IMG/VR virus record: IMGVR_UViG_3300009146_000017
Location: 1-47,401 of that record
Direction: 5' to 3' (one strand)
DNA: 47,401 bases
Origin: a virus
Part shown: in pieces, positions 23,936 through 33,522 of the stretch
Position numbering within the stretch: the stretch's first letter is position 1
How the letters are laid out: the number at the start of each line of letters is the position of its first letter
Position numbers and translations under genes: made by a program
Notes under the pieces: model-generated
Database searches by the model: none
Told to the model about the DNA's origin: nothing
The model's input: the letters and a program-made list of their open reading frames with translations, nothing else

Positions 23936-23941
23936 GACGCC

Positions 23942-24847
23942 ATGCAAACGGGGGGGGCGAACGGCGACGGCCCGGGTGGGTCCTCCGCTGTCGCCCCACC
24001 GGCTGAAGGCACCTCAGGCCCGCCGCCCTCGGAGGGCGGTCAGGAACGCACGGGCGAGGCCCGTCCGGAGCAGCGCCGCGGGGTCAACGACTTCTTCCGC
24101 CGTCTCCTGCGCCCGCAGTCGGCGCCGCCCGAGCCGGACCCCTCGAGTCCCGAGGGGCCGTCCGGGGGCGCCCCTGATGGCCGTAGCGCGCCCGGTCTTG
24201 CGCCCGGGTCAGCGAACGGGCAGCCGGGTCGCCAAAGGCAGGAGCGTCCAGGGTCAGGCCCCCCGCCAGCGGACCCCGAGCGGCTCACGCTCACCCGCGC
24301 GCAGCTGGCCGAGTTCGTCAACGGCGAGGTCAACCGCCGCGAAGCGAAGCAGAAGGCCGAAGCGGACCGGGCGCGCCGCCGGATGCTGCGCGACTCCGAT
24401 CCGCTGGCCTTCGCCGACGAGGACCGGCAGCGGGAGGAGGTCGAGGAAGCGCAGACCGCGCAGCAAGAGCGGATGCGCCAGTCGCTCGCCTACTACGATC
24501 AGCACACCCTGACGCCCTTCCTGAACCGGCTCCCGCCCGACGTGGTCGAGCAGCTGCGGAAGGAAACCGGCGGCGGGGTGGAGGGCCTGGAGGGCCGCGA
24601 GAAGCTGATCGCTCGCGGCACCGAAATCCTGGAAGAGCGGATCCGGGCCGACGAGCGGCGCAAGACGTCGCAGGCCCTCCGCGCCAACCCGGCGCTGCGC
24701 AAGCAGCAGCTGCTCCGCGAGGCCGAGTCCGATCCCACCCCCGACCCCGAGACGGGCGGCGGCGGGTTCGCACCAGGGTCGTCCGGGGTGGATCCGAATA
24801 CGCAACTGCGGGCCTTCCTGCAAGCGAGCAGGTCGCGCACGCACTAG
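23942..24847 (+). CDS. Putative scaffolding protein, 301 aa
   Basis: Called from its place directly before the major capsid protein and its composition: a disordered Gly/Pro/Ser N-terminal half, then a long charged helix region (LTRAQLAEFVNGEVNRREAK through EEVEEAQTAQQERMRQSLAY) and a C-terminal helix with ALRANPALRKQQLL. Scaffolds guide prohead assembly and leave before packaging. The ATG at 23942 is chosen because of the promoter geometry; in-frame starts at 23921 (ATG) and 23906 (TTG) would add 7 or 12 residues. Confidence 0.72.
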   Translation: MQTGGANGDGPGGSSAVAPPAEGTSGPPPSEGGQERTGEARPEQRRGVNDFFRRLLRPQSAPPEPDPSSPEGPSGGAPDGRSAPGLAPGSANGQPGRQRQERPGSGPPPADPERLTLTRAQLAEFVNGEVNRREAKQKAEADRARRRMLRDSDPLAFADEDRQREEVEEAQTAQQERMRQSLAYYDQHTLTPFLNRLPPDVVEQLRKETGGGVEGLEGREKLIARGTEILEERIRADERRKTSQALRANPALRKQQLLREAESDPTPDPETGGGGFAPGSSGVDPNTQLRAFLQASRSRTH

Positions 24848-24927
24848 CCCGCCCGCGCCGTGCCCCACGCACGTCGTGAGCGGATCAGCCTGCTCCCCAG
24901 TCATGGGGGGCGCAGGAGTGTTGGATC

Positions 24928-25902
24928 ATGCCCCCAAGCTACGGCCTGATGACCGACCGGCTGGATGCCGCCCCCCTTTTTCAGGAAGATTTCCTGGACG
25001 AGATCTGGAAGAACGCGACCGTCGCGTCCCTCTGCCTTTCCCTCTTCCGCTCCCGGCGGATGACCTCCGCGCAGACCCGGGTGCCCGTCCTGGCGACGAA
25101 GGCGTCAGCCTTCTGGATCACGGGGGACACCGGCCTCAAACCGACGACCGAGATCGGCTGGGGTAACACCTACATCAATGCCGAGGAGCTGGCCGCCGTC
25201 GTGGTCATCCCCGACAACGTCGTGGACGACGCGGACTTCCCGCTGTGGGACGAGTACCGCCCCGAGCTGGAAGAGGCGGCCGCCGTCCTGATCGACGACA
25301 CCATCCTCGGCGGGATCGCCGCGCCCGGGAGCTTCCCGGCGGGCATCGTCCCGGCCGCGAACGCCGCGGGCAACACGATCGTCGCCGGCACCTCGACCGT
25401 GGACTGGCTGGACGACGTGAACAACATGATCGGCCTGGTGGAGGCCGACGGCTACATGGTGGACACCCTCATCGGGAAGCTGTCCCTGCAAGCCCGCCTG
25501 CGCGGGCTGCGCGACGCGAACAAGGGCTTCCTGGTGGCGCCCGCCGGACCGGCCGGCTCCTCCGCGGCGAACCAGCGCTACCAGGGCCAGCTCTTCGGGG
25601 TGAACCTGGAGCTCGACCAGCTGGGGCTGCAGACCTTCGCCACGGGCACGAACATGCCCGAGGTGATCGGCCTGGACAAGGACGCCTTCGTCATCGGCCG
25701 TCGGAAGGACTTGACCTTCAAGACCGCCGATACCGGGGTGATCACCGCAGCGGACGGCAGCATCGTGATCAATCTTTTTCAGCAGGATGCCTCTGCCCTG
25801 CGGATGGTCATGCGGATCGGTTGGCAGGTGAAGAACCCCGTATCGCGCATCGCCCCGAACGCCACCGGGCGCTACCCCGCGGGCGTGGTGGTCAGCGCAT
25901 AA
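24928..25902 (+). CDS. Major capsid protein, HK97-type fold, 324 aa
   Basis: The shell protein. The N-terminal arm (FQEDFLDEIWKNATVASLCL) is followed by the typical strand order TRVPVLATKASAFWITGDTG and KPTTEIGWGNTYINAEELAA. Then come PDNVVDDADFPLWDEYRPEL (spine-helix region), KLSLQARLRGLRDANKGFLV and the C-terminal DASALRMVMRIGWQVKNPVS with RYPAGVVVSA. Length is normal for a capsid protein without a fused protease. No separate head protease was found, in keeping with a scaffold-dependent short-tailed phage. A good ribosome site (CAGGAG) precedes the ATG. Confidence 0.9.
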   Translation: MPPSYGLMTDRLDAAPLFQEDFLDEIWKNATVASLCLSLFRSRRMTSAQTRVPVLATKASAFWITGDTGLKPTTEIGWGNTYINAEELAAVVVIPDNVVDDADFPLWDEYRPELEEAAAVLIDDTILGGIAAPGSFPAGIVPAANAAGNTIVAGTSTVDWLDDVNNMIGLVEADGYMVDTLIGKLSLQARLRGLRDANKGFLVAPAGPAGSSAANQRYQGQLFGVNLELDQLGLQTFATGTNMPEVIGLDKDAFVIGRRKDLTFKTADTGVITAADGSIVINLFQQDASALRMVMRIGWQVKNPVSRIAPNATGRYPAGVVVSA

Positions 25903-25912
25903 GGAGGCCGTC

Positions 25913-26050
25913 ATGCCGGCGAAGACGGAGAAGCAGCGGCGGTTTTTTGCCGCCGAGCATGAGCGGGTCGCGGAGGGCAAGTCTCCTCGGGGCACCAAGG
26001 GGATGAGCCAGAAGCAGCGCCACGACTTCATGAAGAAGGGGAAGAAGTAG
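25913..26050 (+). CDS. Small basic protein, DUF3008-like, 45 aa
   Basis: A lysine/arginine-rich peptide beginning MPAKTEKQRRFFAAEHERV and ending HDFMKKGKK. The opening MPAK-x-x-x-Q-R-F and the late S-x-K-x-x-x-DF are the pattern of small phage proteins of the DUF3008 type found next to capsid genes. A strong AAGGAGG lies eight bases before the ATG, and the stop abuts the next ATG. Role unknown; binding to DNA or a capsid surface is plausible from charge. Confidence 0.75.
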   Translation: MPAKTEKQRRFFAAEHERVAEGKSPRGTKGMSQKQRHDFMKKGKK

Positions 26051-26779
26051 ATGGCGACCATCACCCTTCCCGGGGTCTTCGCCAGTGCGGCGAAGCAGAA
26101 CGACGGGACGACGGTCGTACCGTTCGTTGATCCGCTCAACCCGTCCGCGCCCCGCTACGTCCCCCCCAAGGGGCACTTCGGGGTCAACCCGGCCGGGGGC
26201 TGGGCGGGCGTCATCCCGGAGGCCGTCCCCACGGCGGCCCCCGACCGCTCGGTCACCGGGGCCGCCACCACGCCCACCGGGGCCCGGCGGGCGCCCTCCT
26301 ACGATCTGCCCAACGCCGGCTACGTCAAGCCGACGACGGCCACCGCGGGCGCCCCGGCGACGGTCGCCCCCGCGGGCAGCTACGTCGGCGACCTGGCGAG
26401 CCTGCAGACGGTGACGGCCTCCCCGGCCACGGCGTGGACGGGCACGCAGTACCTCCAGACGGCCATCGGGGGCGCCCCGACCGGCTCCGGGGGAACCAAT
26501 TACACCTGGAACGGGACGGCCTGGGTCACCACCGTGGTCGGCACCCTGCCCACCAGCGCACCCGAGGAGCCCGAGACGAACGGGGTGGCCACCGGCGCCA
26601 CCGCAGGCACCCCCGGCAGCTGGACGCCGGAGGGGGCTCTGGCGCCCCAGCTCATGGCCGATGCGCCCCCGCTCGAGGGCGAGCCGGCCTGGGCCAGCGG
26701 GGAGTACGCCCTGCTCCGCAACGGGTCGACGCACATCCACTGGACGGGGGACGCCTGGGCCTCCGGCAACGCCCCGTAA
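26051..26779 (+). CDS. Putative head decoration/structural protein, 242 aa
   Basis: The first 40 residues (MATITLPGVFASAAKQNDGT onwards) are duplicated at the start of the next gene. The remainder is Thr/Ala/Gly/Pro-rich, with tryptophan-containing beta motifs TNYTWNGTAWVTTV and THIHWTGDAWASG that look like small repeated beta-strand units of surface-exposed virion proteins. Position right after the capsid gene suggests decoration or head completion. Confidence 0.6.
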   Translation: MATITLPGVFASAAKQNDGTTVVPFVDPLNPSAPRYVPPKGHFGVNPAGGWAGVIPEAVPTAAPDRSVTGAATTPTGARRAPSYDLPNAGYVKPTTATAGAPATVAPAGSYVGDLASLQTVTASPATAWTGTQYLQTAIGGAPTGSGGTNYTWNGTAWVTTVVGTLPTSAPEEPETNGVATGATAGTPGSWTPEGALAPQLMADAPPLEGEPAWASGEYALLRNGSTHIHWTGDAWASGNAP

Positions 26780-26812
26780 ACCCCCGGAAACTCCCGGTAA
26801 AGGAGAGCAGAC

Positions 26813-27124
26813 ATGGCGACCATCACCCTGCCCGTGGGCGTCTTCAAGAGCGACGCGAAGCAGGCGGACGGCACCACGGCCGTGCCCCTGGTGAACCCCA
26901 CCGACCCGACGCTGCCGCGCTATCAGCCGCCGGTCAGCAACCTGCCGGTCAACCCGGAGAACTTCTACATCCCCGAGCCGGTCGGCACCTCGGTGGGCGA
27001 CCGCTCGGCCTACGGGGGCCCGGTCTTCCCCACCGGCAAGACGCGGGAGGCGAACCCGAGCGCCGGGCAGTCGGCGCAGCGCACGGCCCGCCTCGCCGGG
27101 GCCGCGTTCCCCAAGGACGTCTAA
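26813..27124 (+). CDS. Paralogue of the preceding structural protein, 103 aa
   Basis: The N-terminus MATITLPVGVFKSDAKQADG closely repeats that of the gene at 26051, through PRYQPP and PVNPENFYIP. The Thr-rich and tryptophan-containing C-terminal part of the longer protein is absent. The pair probably arose by tandem duplication and could provide two versions of one capsid-binding module. A GGAGAG ribosome site lies a few bases before the ATG. Confidence 0.65.
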   Translation: MATITLPVGVFKSDAKQADGTTAVPLVNPTDPTLPRYQPPVSNLPVNPENFYIPEPVGTSVGDRSAYGGPVFPTGKTREANPSAGQSAQRTARLAGAAFPKDV

Positions 27125-27148
27125 GAGCAGAGAGGAGAGGGGGGGCGA

Positions 27149-28906
27149 GTGGCGACTCTTACCCCACCGGCCCAGGGCGTGACCCGCGGTCCGGGGTTCA
27201 CCCGGGCGCACGGCCAGGTGACGATCCAGTTCGCGGGCGACGGGGGCCTGCTCCCCGGGGCGACGGCCGCCGTCGTCCCGGTGGTGCCGGGCACCCAGAC
27301 CCTGTGGCCGGATCCCCTCTACCTGGACGAGGCGGACACGTCGCCCGTGTGGCCCGGTCCGGCCGAGCTGCGGGTGGACGCCTCCGGGGAGCTGGCCCTG
27401 TGGGCCGAGGATCCGGCCCGCCTGGAGCTCGTCTGCGCCGCGCCGGGGTACGTCGCCGAGCGGATCCCCTGCGACCTCAAGCTGCCCCCCGACGTGACCT
27501 CCCAGATGCCGGGACCGGCGGGGCCTCCTGGCCCCCGGGGTGATCCCGGTCCGGCGGGTCCGGTGGGGGATCCGGGGCCGCCGGGCCCGGGCGGTTCCAC
27601 CGGACCGGCTGGACCACCGGGCGTCGAGGGGCCGGCGGGCGTCTCCGGACCGCCGGGGCCGCAGGGCTCGCCGGGGGAGACGGGGCCGCAGGGTCCGGCC
27701 GGATCGCCGGGGATCCAGGGACCGGTGGGACCGGCAGGCGCGGACGGCTCCACCGGTCCGGCCGGACCGCAGGGCGATCCCGGTCCGGCCGGGGCGACGG
27801 GGCCGCAGGGCCCCCAGGGCGTGCCCGGCACGACGCCGGACATGAGCGTCTACTACACCAAGACCGAGGCGGACGCCGCCTTCCTGACTGAGCCGGAGGG
27901 CGACGCGGCCTACGCCGCGATCGACCACACGCACCCCAGCAGCACCAGCGGGCTGTGGACGTTCTCCACGAACACGGCCATGACCGACCCGGGCAGCGGG
28001 CACTTCCGGGTGAACACCGGGGTGGTCGGCACGGCGACCATGCTGGACGTGAGCCACACCACCCAGGGCGGCACGGCGATGCCCCCGGTGGCGGCTTCCC
28101 TCGGGCCCGGCGACGCCATCTACGTGCAGGATCGGGACGACAGCACCCGCTGGGCGCGCTACGACGTGACGGCCGACGCCGTCGGCGCGGGCACCTACGG
28201 CACGGTGGCCGTCGCGGTGGTCGCCACCTCGGGCACGCCCATCGCCAACAACCAGATCTGCGAGGTCGTCTTCTCGATCTCGTCCGGGGGCGGGGGCGCC
28301 GCCGGCGGGCCCTTCGTGGACGAGGCCGGCGACACCATGACCGGCACGCTCGTCTTGCAGGGGGCGAACGCGACGGCGAACGTGCTGCAGGCGAAGCTGG
28401 CGACGGACACCCAGCCCCGGTTCCGGGCGGACGCCTCAGGCAAGCTGGAGTGGGGGCCTGGGGGCACGACCGCTCCGGCGACGGCGCTCTTCCGGAACGG
28501 CACCGGGGCGCTGGAGACGAACGCGAACGTCCTCCCTGATGCGACCAACACCCGGAGCCTCGGCAGCGCCGGGAACGCCTGGGCGAACGTCTGGGGTCTG
28601 AACCTCCAGACGCCCAACACCGGGGCGCTGATCCTGGGGGTCAGCCTCCCCGCCAGCGCCGGGGCGATCCGCCTGCGGAACGCGGCGAACGGGCAGATCG
28701 CGTGGCGCAACGCGGGCAATACCGCCGACCTGGCCTTGACCGTGAACACCAGCAACGCCCTGACCTTCAACGGGCTGGTGGTAGTCACCCAGGCGGCCCT
28801 GGACGCCCTGACCACCCGGGTCGCCACCCTGGAGGCCCAGATGGCCGGGCACACGCACACGTCGGGCACGGTGGACGTCATGGGCGGCCCGGCCGTCATG
28901 CCATGA
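27149..28906 (+). CDS. Collagen-like fibre protein, 585 aa
   Basis: Three parts: an N-terminal beta domain (residues 1-115, [15 protein letters not shown] and onward) probably used for attachment; a collagen-type Gly-X-Y region of about 35 triplets (about 118-225, many GPAGPPG/GPQG units) forming a trimeric shaft; and a C-terminal part with [10 protein letters not shown], a beta-rich head ([16 protein letters not shown]) and a terminal coil ([17 protein letters not shown]). This is the design of phage tail or head fibres. The start is GTG after a purine-rich leader. Confidence 0.75.
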   Translation: MATLTPPAQGVTRGPGFTRAHGQVTIQFAGDGGLLPGATAAVVPVVPGTQTLWPDPLYLDEADTSPVWPGPAELRVDASGELALWAEDPARLELVCAAPGYVAERIPCDLKLPPDVTSQMPGPAGPPGPRGDPGPAGPVGDPGPPGPGGSTGPAGPPGVEGPAGVSGPPGPQGSPGETGPQGPAGSPGIQGPVGPAGADGSTGPAGPQGDPGPAGATGPQGPQGVPGTTPDMSVYYTKTEADAAFLTEPEGDAAYAAIDHTHPSSTSGLWTFSTNTAMTDPGSGHFRVNTGVVGTATMLDVSHTTQGGTAMPPVAASLGPGDAIYVQDRDDSTRWARYDVTADAVGAGTYGTVAVAVVATSGTPIANNQICEVVFSISSGGGGAAGGPFVDEAGDTMTGTLVLQGANATANVLQAKLATDTQPRFRADASGKLEWGPGGTTAPATALFRNGTGALETNANVLPDATNTRSLGSAGNAWANVWGLNLQTPNTGALILGVSLPASAGAIRLRNAANGQIAWRNAGNTADLALTVNTSNALTFNGLVVVTQAALDALTTRVATLEAQMAGHTHTSGTVDVMGGPAVMP

Positions 28907-28935
28907 ACACCATGACAAGGGGGGGGTGAACGCAG

Positions 28936-30102
28936 ATGGGTTCCGTTGTTCTGCTCCCGACTGGCCCCACCCCGGCGCCGCCCGGTCCCGTCCCCGTCCC
29001 CGCCGGCGCGGGGCAGATCACCCTGGCCGACGTCGAGCGGGCCCTCTCGGCCCGGGTGGGCCCCTTCGCCGACCTGATGGCCGAGCAGGGGCTGGCCCCG
29101 GCCCAGTTCCAGGTGGAGGCCCTGCGCTCCAGCGCGGAGACGGCCGGCTGGGAGAACCTGTTCGTGCTGCGCCGGGGCACCTACTCCCCCCTGGTGGCCC
29201 AGGGCCCGGTGGCGGGCGTGCCCCCCGACGCCCTCCCGGGTGACCCGGTCGCTGGCTTCTCCCTGCGCGACCGCACCCGGATGGTGAAGTCGTTCGCCCC
29301 CGAGTCGGGGGGCATTGAGGTCGATCGGGACTACGTCAACCCGCCCCTGCCGGGCGAGCGGATCGAGCTCCACGTCCTGCACCCGGACTGGGAGCTGCGC
29401 CCGGCCGTGCTGCAGGGGCTCGAGCGCACCTTCTTGTTCGACCGCATCGCCCTGACGCCCTACGTCCCGCCGCCTCCCCCGCCGGAGATCCCGCCGGCGC
29501 CCCTGGTGCCGGGCGACCTGACCAGCGCCTACCCCTGGCTGACCGACCGCTCCAGCGTCTGGGGGGTGGAGTGGGGTGCCCCGTCCGACCCCTTCGTCGA
29601 GCCGACCCTGTCCTCGGGGATGACCGGCACCCTGGTGCGGGGCTGGGACGCCCTGCAAACGGCGACGGGCGTCCTGCTCACGCTGCCCGGGGGGCTGACC
29701 GGCCCGCGCTGGTTCGGGCAGGCGTCCTACCTGTGGGTGCTGGTGCGCCGCCCGGGCTGGAGCGTGGTCAACGGGGCCGAGTGGGCGCCGGGGCACGTCT
29801 GGGCCGACGACGACGGGCTGGTGGTGCCCCTGCCCTACGCGGTGGCCGGGGCGCACGTCGCCGCCTGGGACGTGGCCCGCACCCGCCTGATGCCGGGGGC
29901 CGCCACCGGGATGGCCCTGACCGAGAACGACTGCGGGCGGGAGCTCACCCGGCAGACGAACCGCTGGTTCCGGCCGGACGTGCGCCCGCCGGAGGACCGC
30001 TACCCGGTCGCCTCGCGGCTGACCATGCCCGGCGGCGGCTCGGGGCCGCACTGGAACCCCCGCACGCGGGCCGGCGGCGCCGGCTGGATCGTGAACGCCT
30101 GA
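28936..30102 (+). CDS. Putative tail or head-tail connector protein, 388 aa
   Basis: No recognised family. The opening helical domain (ITLADVERALSARVGPFADL) resembles the small alpha-helical adaptor proteins of the connector, and beta-rich domains follow, separated by the proline run PYVPPPPPPEIPPAPLVPGD near residue 180. The C-terminal half has SYLWVLVRRPGWSVVNGAEW and similar strands. Position between fibre and the large tail protein suggests a connector or baseplate role. The ATG follows AAGGGGGGGGTGAACGCAG. Confidence 0.55.
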   Translation: MGSVVLLPTGPTPAPPGPVPVPAGAGQITLADVERALSARVGPFADLMAEQGLAPAQFQVEALRSSAETAGWENLFVLRRGTYSPLVAQGPVAGVPPDALPGDPVAGFSLRDRTRMVKSFAPESGGIEVDRDYVNPPLPGERIELHVLHPDWELRPAVLQGLERTFLFDRIALTPYVPPPPPPEIPPAPLVPGDLTSAYPWLTDRSSVWGVEWGAPSDPFVEPTLSSGMTGTLVRGWDALQTATGVLLTLPGGLTGPRWFGQASYLWVLVRRPGWSVVNGAEWAPGHVWADDDGLVVPLPYAVAGAHVAAWDVARTRLMPGAATGMALTENDCGRELTRQTNRWFRPDVRPPEDRYPVASRLTMPGGGSGPHWNPRTRAGGAGWIVNA

Positions 30103-30103
30103 G

Positions 30104-32218
30104 ATGCCGTCTCCTTTCTCGCGCAGGAGGCCCTGGCCCTGGGATGCGAGGCTGCAGATCGGGGAGCCGCCCGACGAGTCGGACGTCGGGCTGGTGATCC
30201 CCGACGAGCTGGTCGGCAAGAGCGTCCAGTCGATGGCGAACGCCGTGCCCAACTCCCAGGAGTACGGCACCTCCGACCTGTACCGCGAGCGCAGCGCCGC
30301 CTTCCGGGGGCCCCTGCTGGGGTACGGCGAGGGCTCCCAGCGCTCCCAGAGCCTGAGCCGCTACCACTACGGCGAGAACGTCTGGATCTCCGGACTGTGG
30401 CGGGGCAAGGGGCCCCGCACGCACCTCCAGACGCCCGCGGTGGCGGCCACCGGGGGGCCGGTGCTGGGCTTCACCATCGGGCGCCACACGGGGGCACCCC
30501 CCGAGGCGGGCGGGCAGGCGGCGTTCGCCCTGGACGGGCGCTACGTCGTGCGCCGGGTGGACGACAGCACGGCCGGCTGGGTGGAGTCCCGGGACGGGGG
30601 CGCCGGGTTCGTCCACGAGAGCGCGGCCCGCTTCTTCCACGCCGGGGCGGGCGCCGCGGACCACCTGTACGTCGCCGGCCGGACCTCCGATACGGACGCC
30701 CTGGGCGAGCTCTGGCGCTACGACGGGGCCAGCTGGACGGAGGCCCCCGTCCCGGCGCGCTTCCTGGTGCGCCTGGACGACCGGCTGATCCGGGCCTGGG
30801 GGAACCAGACGAGCCAGTGCAGCGGCGACCCGATGGTGGCCGGGAACTGGACGGGCGGGATCCGGGTGGGCGACGACAACGACGTCATCTCGGGGATGTC
30901 CGCCGTGCAGGGCGTCCTGTACCTGTTCACCCGCACCGGCCGCATCTTCACCCTGAACGGGGACGGGACGACCAACGACCTGTTCCCGGGGCTGGCGAAG
31001 ACGGCGCCCCTGGCGCACCTGGACGCGCCCGGGGGGCAGGCCACCCCCTGGCTGGACGCGATCTGGTTCCGCTCGCGAGACGCCTTCTACCGGCTGACCG
31101 GGCAGAACGGGGCCGTGATCGAGGAGGTGGGGCCGGGCCGCCTGGTGGACAACGGCTCCTACGTCTCCGGCCCCGTGCAGTGCTTCGCCGGCCACCAGCA
31201 GTGGTTCGGCTTCCTGGGGATCTACAACCCCACCCTGGGGGACAGCTTCCTCTTGCAGTACGGGGACTGGTATCCGCAGGAGGGGGGGCAGGATCCCGCC
31301 TTCACCTTCGTGGACGCCCTGCACGGGGCGCTCGTCCACTGGGTGGGCAAGCGGATCACCTCCTTGCAGACGACCGAGCTGGCCGGGCCCAACCCCCGGC
31401 TGTACTGCGGCTTCGACAACGGCACCATCGAGTACTTCGACCTCCCCCGGACGGGCCCGAACCCGTTCTCGCCGGACGCGCACTGCGAGTTCACGACGGC
31501 CCCGTCGTACCTCGTCTGGCCCCTGCACACCCTGCTGGCGAGCGCCGACCGCAAGGAGTACACCGAGGTCGCCATCTACGGCCCCCGGATCACCCCGGGG
31601 GACAGTGTGGAGGTGCGCTACGCGCTCGACCCGGTGCTGCTGCCTCAGGGGGCGCTGGGGGCGCCGCCGCCCCCGGGGTCGCCGGCCGTGCTGCCCCTGG
31701 CCCGGGCGCTGACCTCGCCGGGGGACGCGGTGGACTTCCCGAAAGACAGTTTCGCCTACGGGATCGTGCTGGAGGAGCGCTACCTGACCGACACGACCGG
31801 GTCGCTGGACGCCTACGGCACTCCGGTGGTCAGCGTGCTGGTGCTGCGCGAGCGCCTGCACCCCAAATTCAGGCTGGAGTGGACGTTCGTCACCCTGGCC
31901 GGGAACCGCATCGCCCGGCGCGACGGGGCGCCCGAGCGCCGCAGCGCCGACCAGCTGCTGGCCCACCTGACCAAGGCGGCGAGCGAGCCCAAGACGGTGA
32001 CCCTGGAGCTGCCGTACGAGGTGACCAGCGGCTTCAGCTGGATCGGGTGGCAGCAGACCCTGCCCCCCAGCGGCAAGCGGTACGGGACGGAGACGGCCGT
32101 CGCGGTCGATCTGCTGGCGTTCCGGACGGAGGCGATCTTCGGCACGGTCGACCGGCTGGGCGACCTGACGGTGGACGGCCTGGGCAGCCGCACCGTGGAC
32201 GACTTAGGGACTCTCTAG
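30104..32218 (+). CDS. Putative tail hub/nozzle protein, 704 aa
   Basis: A large, beta-rich protein with many tryptophan-, tyrosine- and glycine-rich short strands spaced about 45-60 residues apart (SGLWRGKGPRTHL, GELWRYDGASWTE, GRIFTLNGDGTTN, DAIWFRSRDAFYR, RLYCGFDNGTIEYFD). This is what a beta-propeller looks like and would suit the nozzle of a short tail. No family is certain. The ATG lies one base after the previous stop. The C-terminus ends in a short repeat, RLGDLTVDGLGSRTVDDLG. Confidence 0.55.
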   Translation: MPSPFSRRRPWPWDARLQIGEPPDESDVGLVIPDELVGKSVQSMANAVPNSQEYGTSDLYRERSAAFRGPLLGYGEGSQRSQSLSRYHYGENVWISGLWRGKGPRTHLQTPAVAATGGPVLGFTIGRHTGAPPEAGGQAAFALDGRYVVRRVDDSTAGWVESRDGGAGFVHESAARFFHAGAGAADHLYVAGRTSDTDALGELWRYDGASWTEAPVPARFLVRLDDRLIRAWGNQTSQCSGDPMVAGNWTGGIRVGDDNDVISGMSAVQGVLYLFTRTGRIFTLNGDGTTNDLFPGLAKTAPLAHLDAPGGQATPWLDAIWFRSRDAFYRLTGQNGAVIEEVGPGRLVDNGSYVSGPVQCFAGHQQWFGFLGIYNPTLGDSFLLQYGDWYPQEGGQDPAFTFVDALHGALVHWVGKRITSLQTTELAGPNPRLYCGFDNGTIEYFDLPRTGPNPFSPDAHCEFTTAPSYLVWPLHTLLASADRKEYTEVAIYGPRITPGDSVEVRYALDPVLLPQGALGAPPPPGSPAVLPLARALTSPGDAVDFPKDSFAYGIVLEERYLTDTTGSLDAYGTPVVSVLVLRERLHPKFRLEWTFVTLAGNRIARRDGAPERRSADQLLAHLTKAASEPKTVTLELPYEVTSGFSWIGWQQTLPPSGKRYGTETAVAVDLLAFRTEAIFGTVDRLGDLTVDGLGSRTVDDLGTL

Positions 32219-32227
32219 CGGGAGGGG

Positions 32228-33520
32228 GTGAGCGATTTGACGGTTACCACGCCGAAACTCGGGCTGCCCAAGGTCCAGGGCCCGGACAACAGTCGCGACT
32301 ACCTCAAGGGGGCCATCTCCGGGGGCGGCCTCTGGCGGGCGCTGGAGATCCTCGACAACGCCATCCTGTCCACCGGGTCGATCACCCTGGACAACGCGAC
32401 GTTGAACGACCCGACCATCGTCGGCTGGACGAACGCGCAGCATAACCACAGCTCGGCGGCGACGGCGGGCTCGACGCTGGGGCCGGCGACGACCCTGTCC
32501 ACGCCGACCCTGCAGACGCCCGCCGTCAGCGGGGCGATGACGTTCGGGGGCGACGCCACCCTGCAGCGGACGGGCGCGGGACTCCTGCAGGTCGGGGGCA
32601 CGACCAGCGCCCGGCTCGACCTCATGGCCGGGGCGACCTCCGGGGCCGCCTCGCTGGTCTTCGGGAAGGCCGGGGCGAACCCGCTGCGCTGGGGGTGGCA
32701 GGTGCCGGACGACGCCACGAACAGCCCCCTGACGCTGCTCGACTGGGGCCTGACGGGCACCGGCTTCGCGGAGCGGGCGCGGTGGACGCACGAAGGCACC
32801 CTCACCCTGTCCCCGGCTGCAGGCCAGTCGGCGCTCGCCATGCTGACGGGCGGGGGGGCAACGATCTGGTATCTGGCCCCCCTGGCTGCTGGGTTACAGG
32901 TGATCCAGTCCGCCGTCGGGCCGCGGGCGCAGATTAGCCCGCAAGGCACCCTCACCCTGACCCCGGACGCGGGGCAGCCCTCCGTGACCACTTCGCCGGG
33001 GCTCAACCTCGTCCTCGCGGCGGGCGGGTCCAGTAACGTCGTCGTCGATCCCCCGGGCAACTTCTTCGCCCCCAACCGGGACAACGCCATCGGCAACGGC
33101 GTCGGGAGCCTGCGCTGGACGGCCGTCTACGCCGTGGCCGGGGCGATCAACACCTCCTCCCGCGAAGCCAAGCAGGACATCACCCCCCTCGACCCGGCGG
33201 CGGCCCTGGCGGCCGTCCTGAACACCGATCCGGTCGTCTTCGACTACAAACCCCCGGAGCGGGACGCCACCTACTACGAGCTGCCGGACGATCCGGAGCA
33301 GGCCGAGGCGGTGCTCTACCAGCGGCTCACCAGCAGCCCGCTCGAGGAAGCGGCTCGCCACCAGGCCGGCTTCGTACTGCAGGACGCCACCGGGCAGTAC
33401 CAGACCGACCCCCTGTTCGAGACGGGGGAGGGGCAGAGCAACGCCGCCAACTCGGTGGGGGTCATCCTCGCCGCGATCCACGCCCTGAGTAGCCGCCTCG
33501 ACGCCCTCGAAGGAGCATAG
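32228..33520 (+). CDS. Tail fibre/spike with S74-type chaperone domain, 430 aa
   Basis: The N-terminal region is a short attachment domain, followed by repeated beta segments (GTLTLSPAAGQSALAML, GTLTLTPDAGQPS) as in fibres. From about residue 308 the sequence INTSSREAKQDITPLD, then FDYKPP, AGFVLQD and a C-terminal helix VILAAIHALSSRLDALEG, fits the intramolecular chaperone (peptidase S74) that trimerises and then cleaves itself off fibres. The usual S-D before R is S-S here, so self-cleavage is not assured. The start may be the GTG at 32228 or the TTG at 32237. Confidence 0.72.
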   Translation: MSDLTVTTPKLGLPKVQGPDNSRDYLKGAISGGGLWRALEILDNAILSTGSITLDNATLNDPTIVGWTNAQHNHSSAATAGSTLGPATTLSTPTLQTPAVSGAMTFGGDATLQRTGAGLLQVGGTTSARLDLMAGATSGAASLVFGKAGANPLRWGWQVPDDATNSPLTLLDWGLTGTGFAERARWTHEGTLTLSPAAGQSALAMLTGGGATIWYLAPLAAGLQVIQSAVGPRAQISPQGTLTLTPDAGQPSVTTSPGLNLVLAAGGSSNVVVDPPGNFFAPNRDNAIGNGVGSLRWTAVYAVAGAINTSSREAKQDITPLDPAAALAAVLNTDPVVFDYKPPERDATYYELPDDPEQAEAVLYQRLTSSPLEEAARHQAGFVLQDATGQYQTDPLFETGEGQSNAANSVGVILAAIHALSSRLDALEGA

Positions 33521-33522
33521 CC

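Noticed and set aside
23906-23941. TTG start at 23906 or ATG at 23921 for the scaffold gene
   Set aside because: The bases look like -35 and -10 elements with an ATG six bases later. The extra residues would be encoded by the promoter itself, so 23942 is preferred, though not proven.
27495-27840. Tandem DNA repeat array or CRISPR-like pattern
   Set aside because: The regular period comes from Gly-X-Y collagen codons in the fibre gene. There are no constant repeats with variable spacers.
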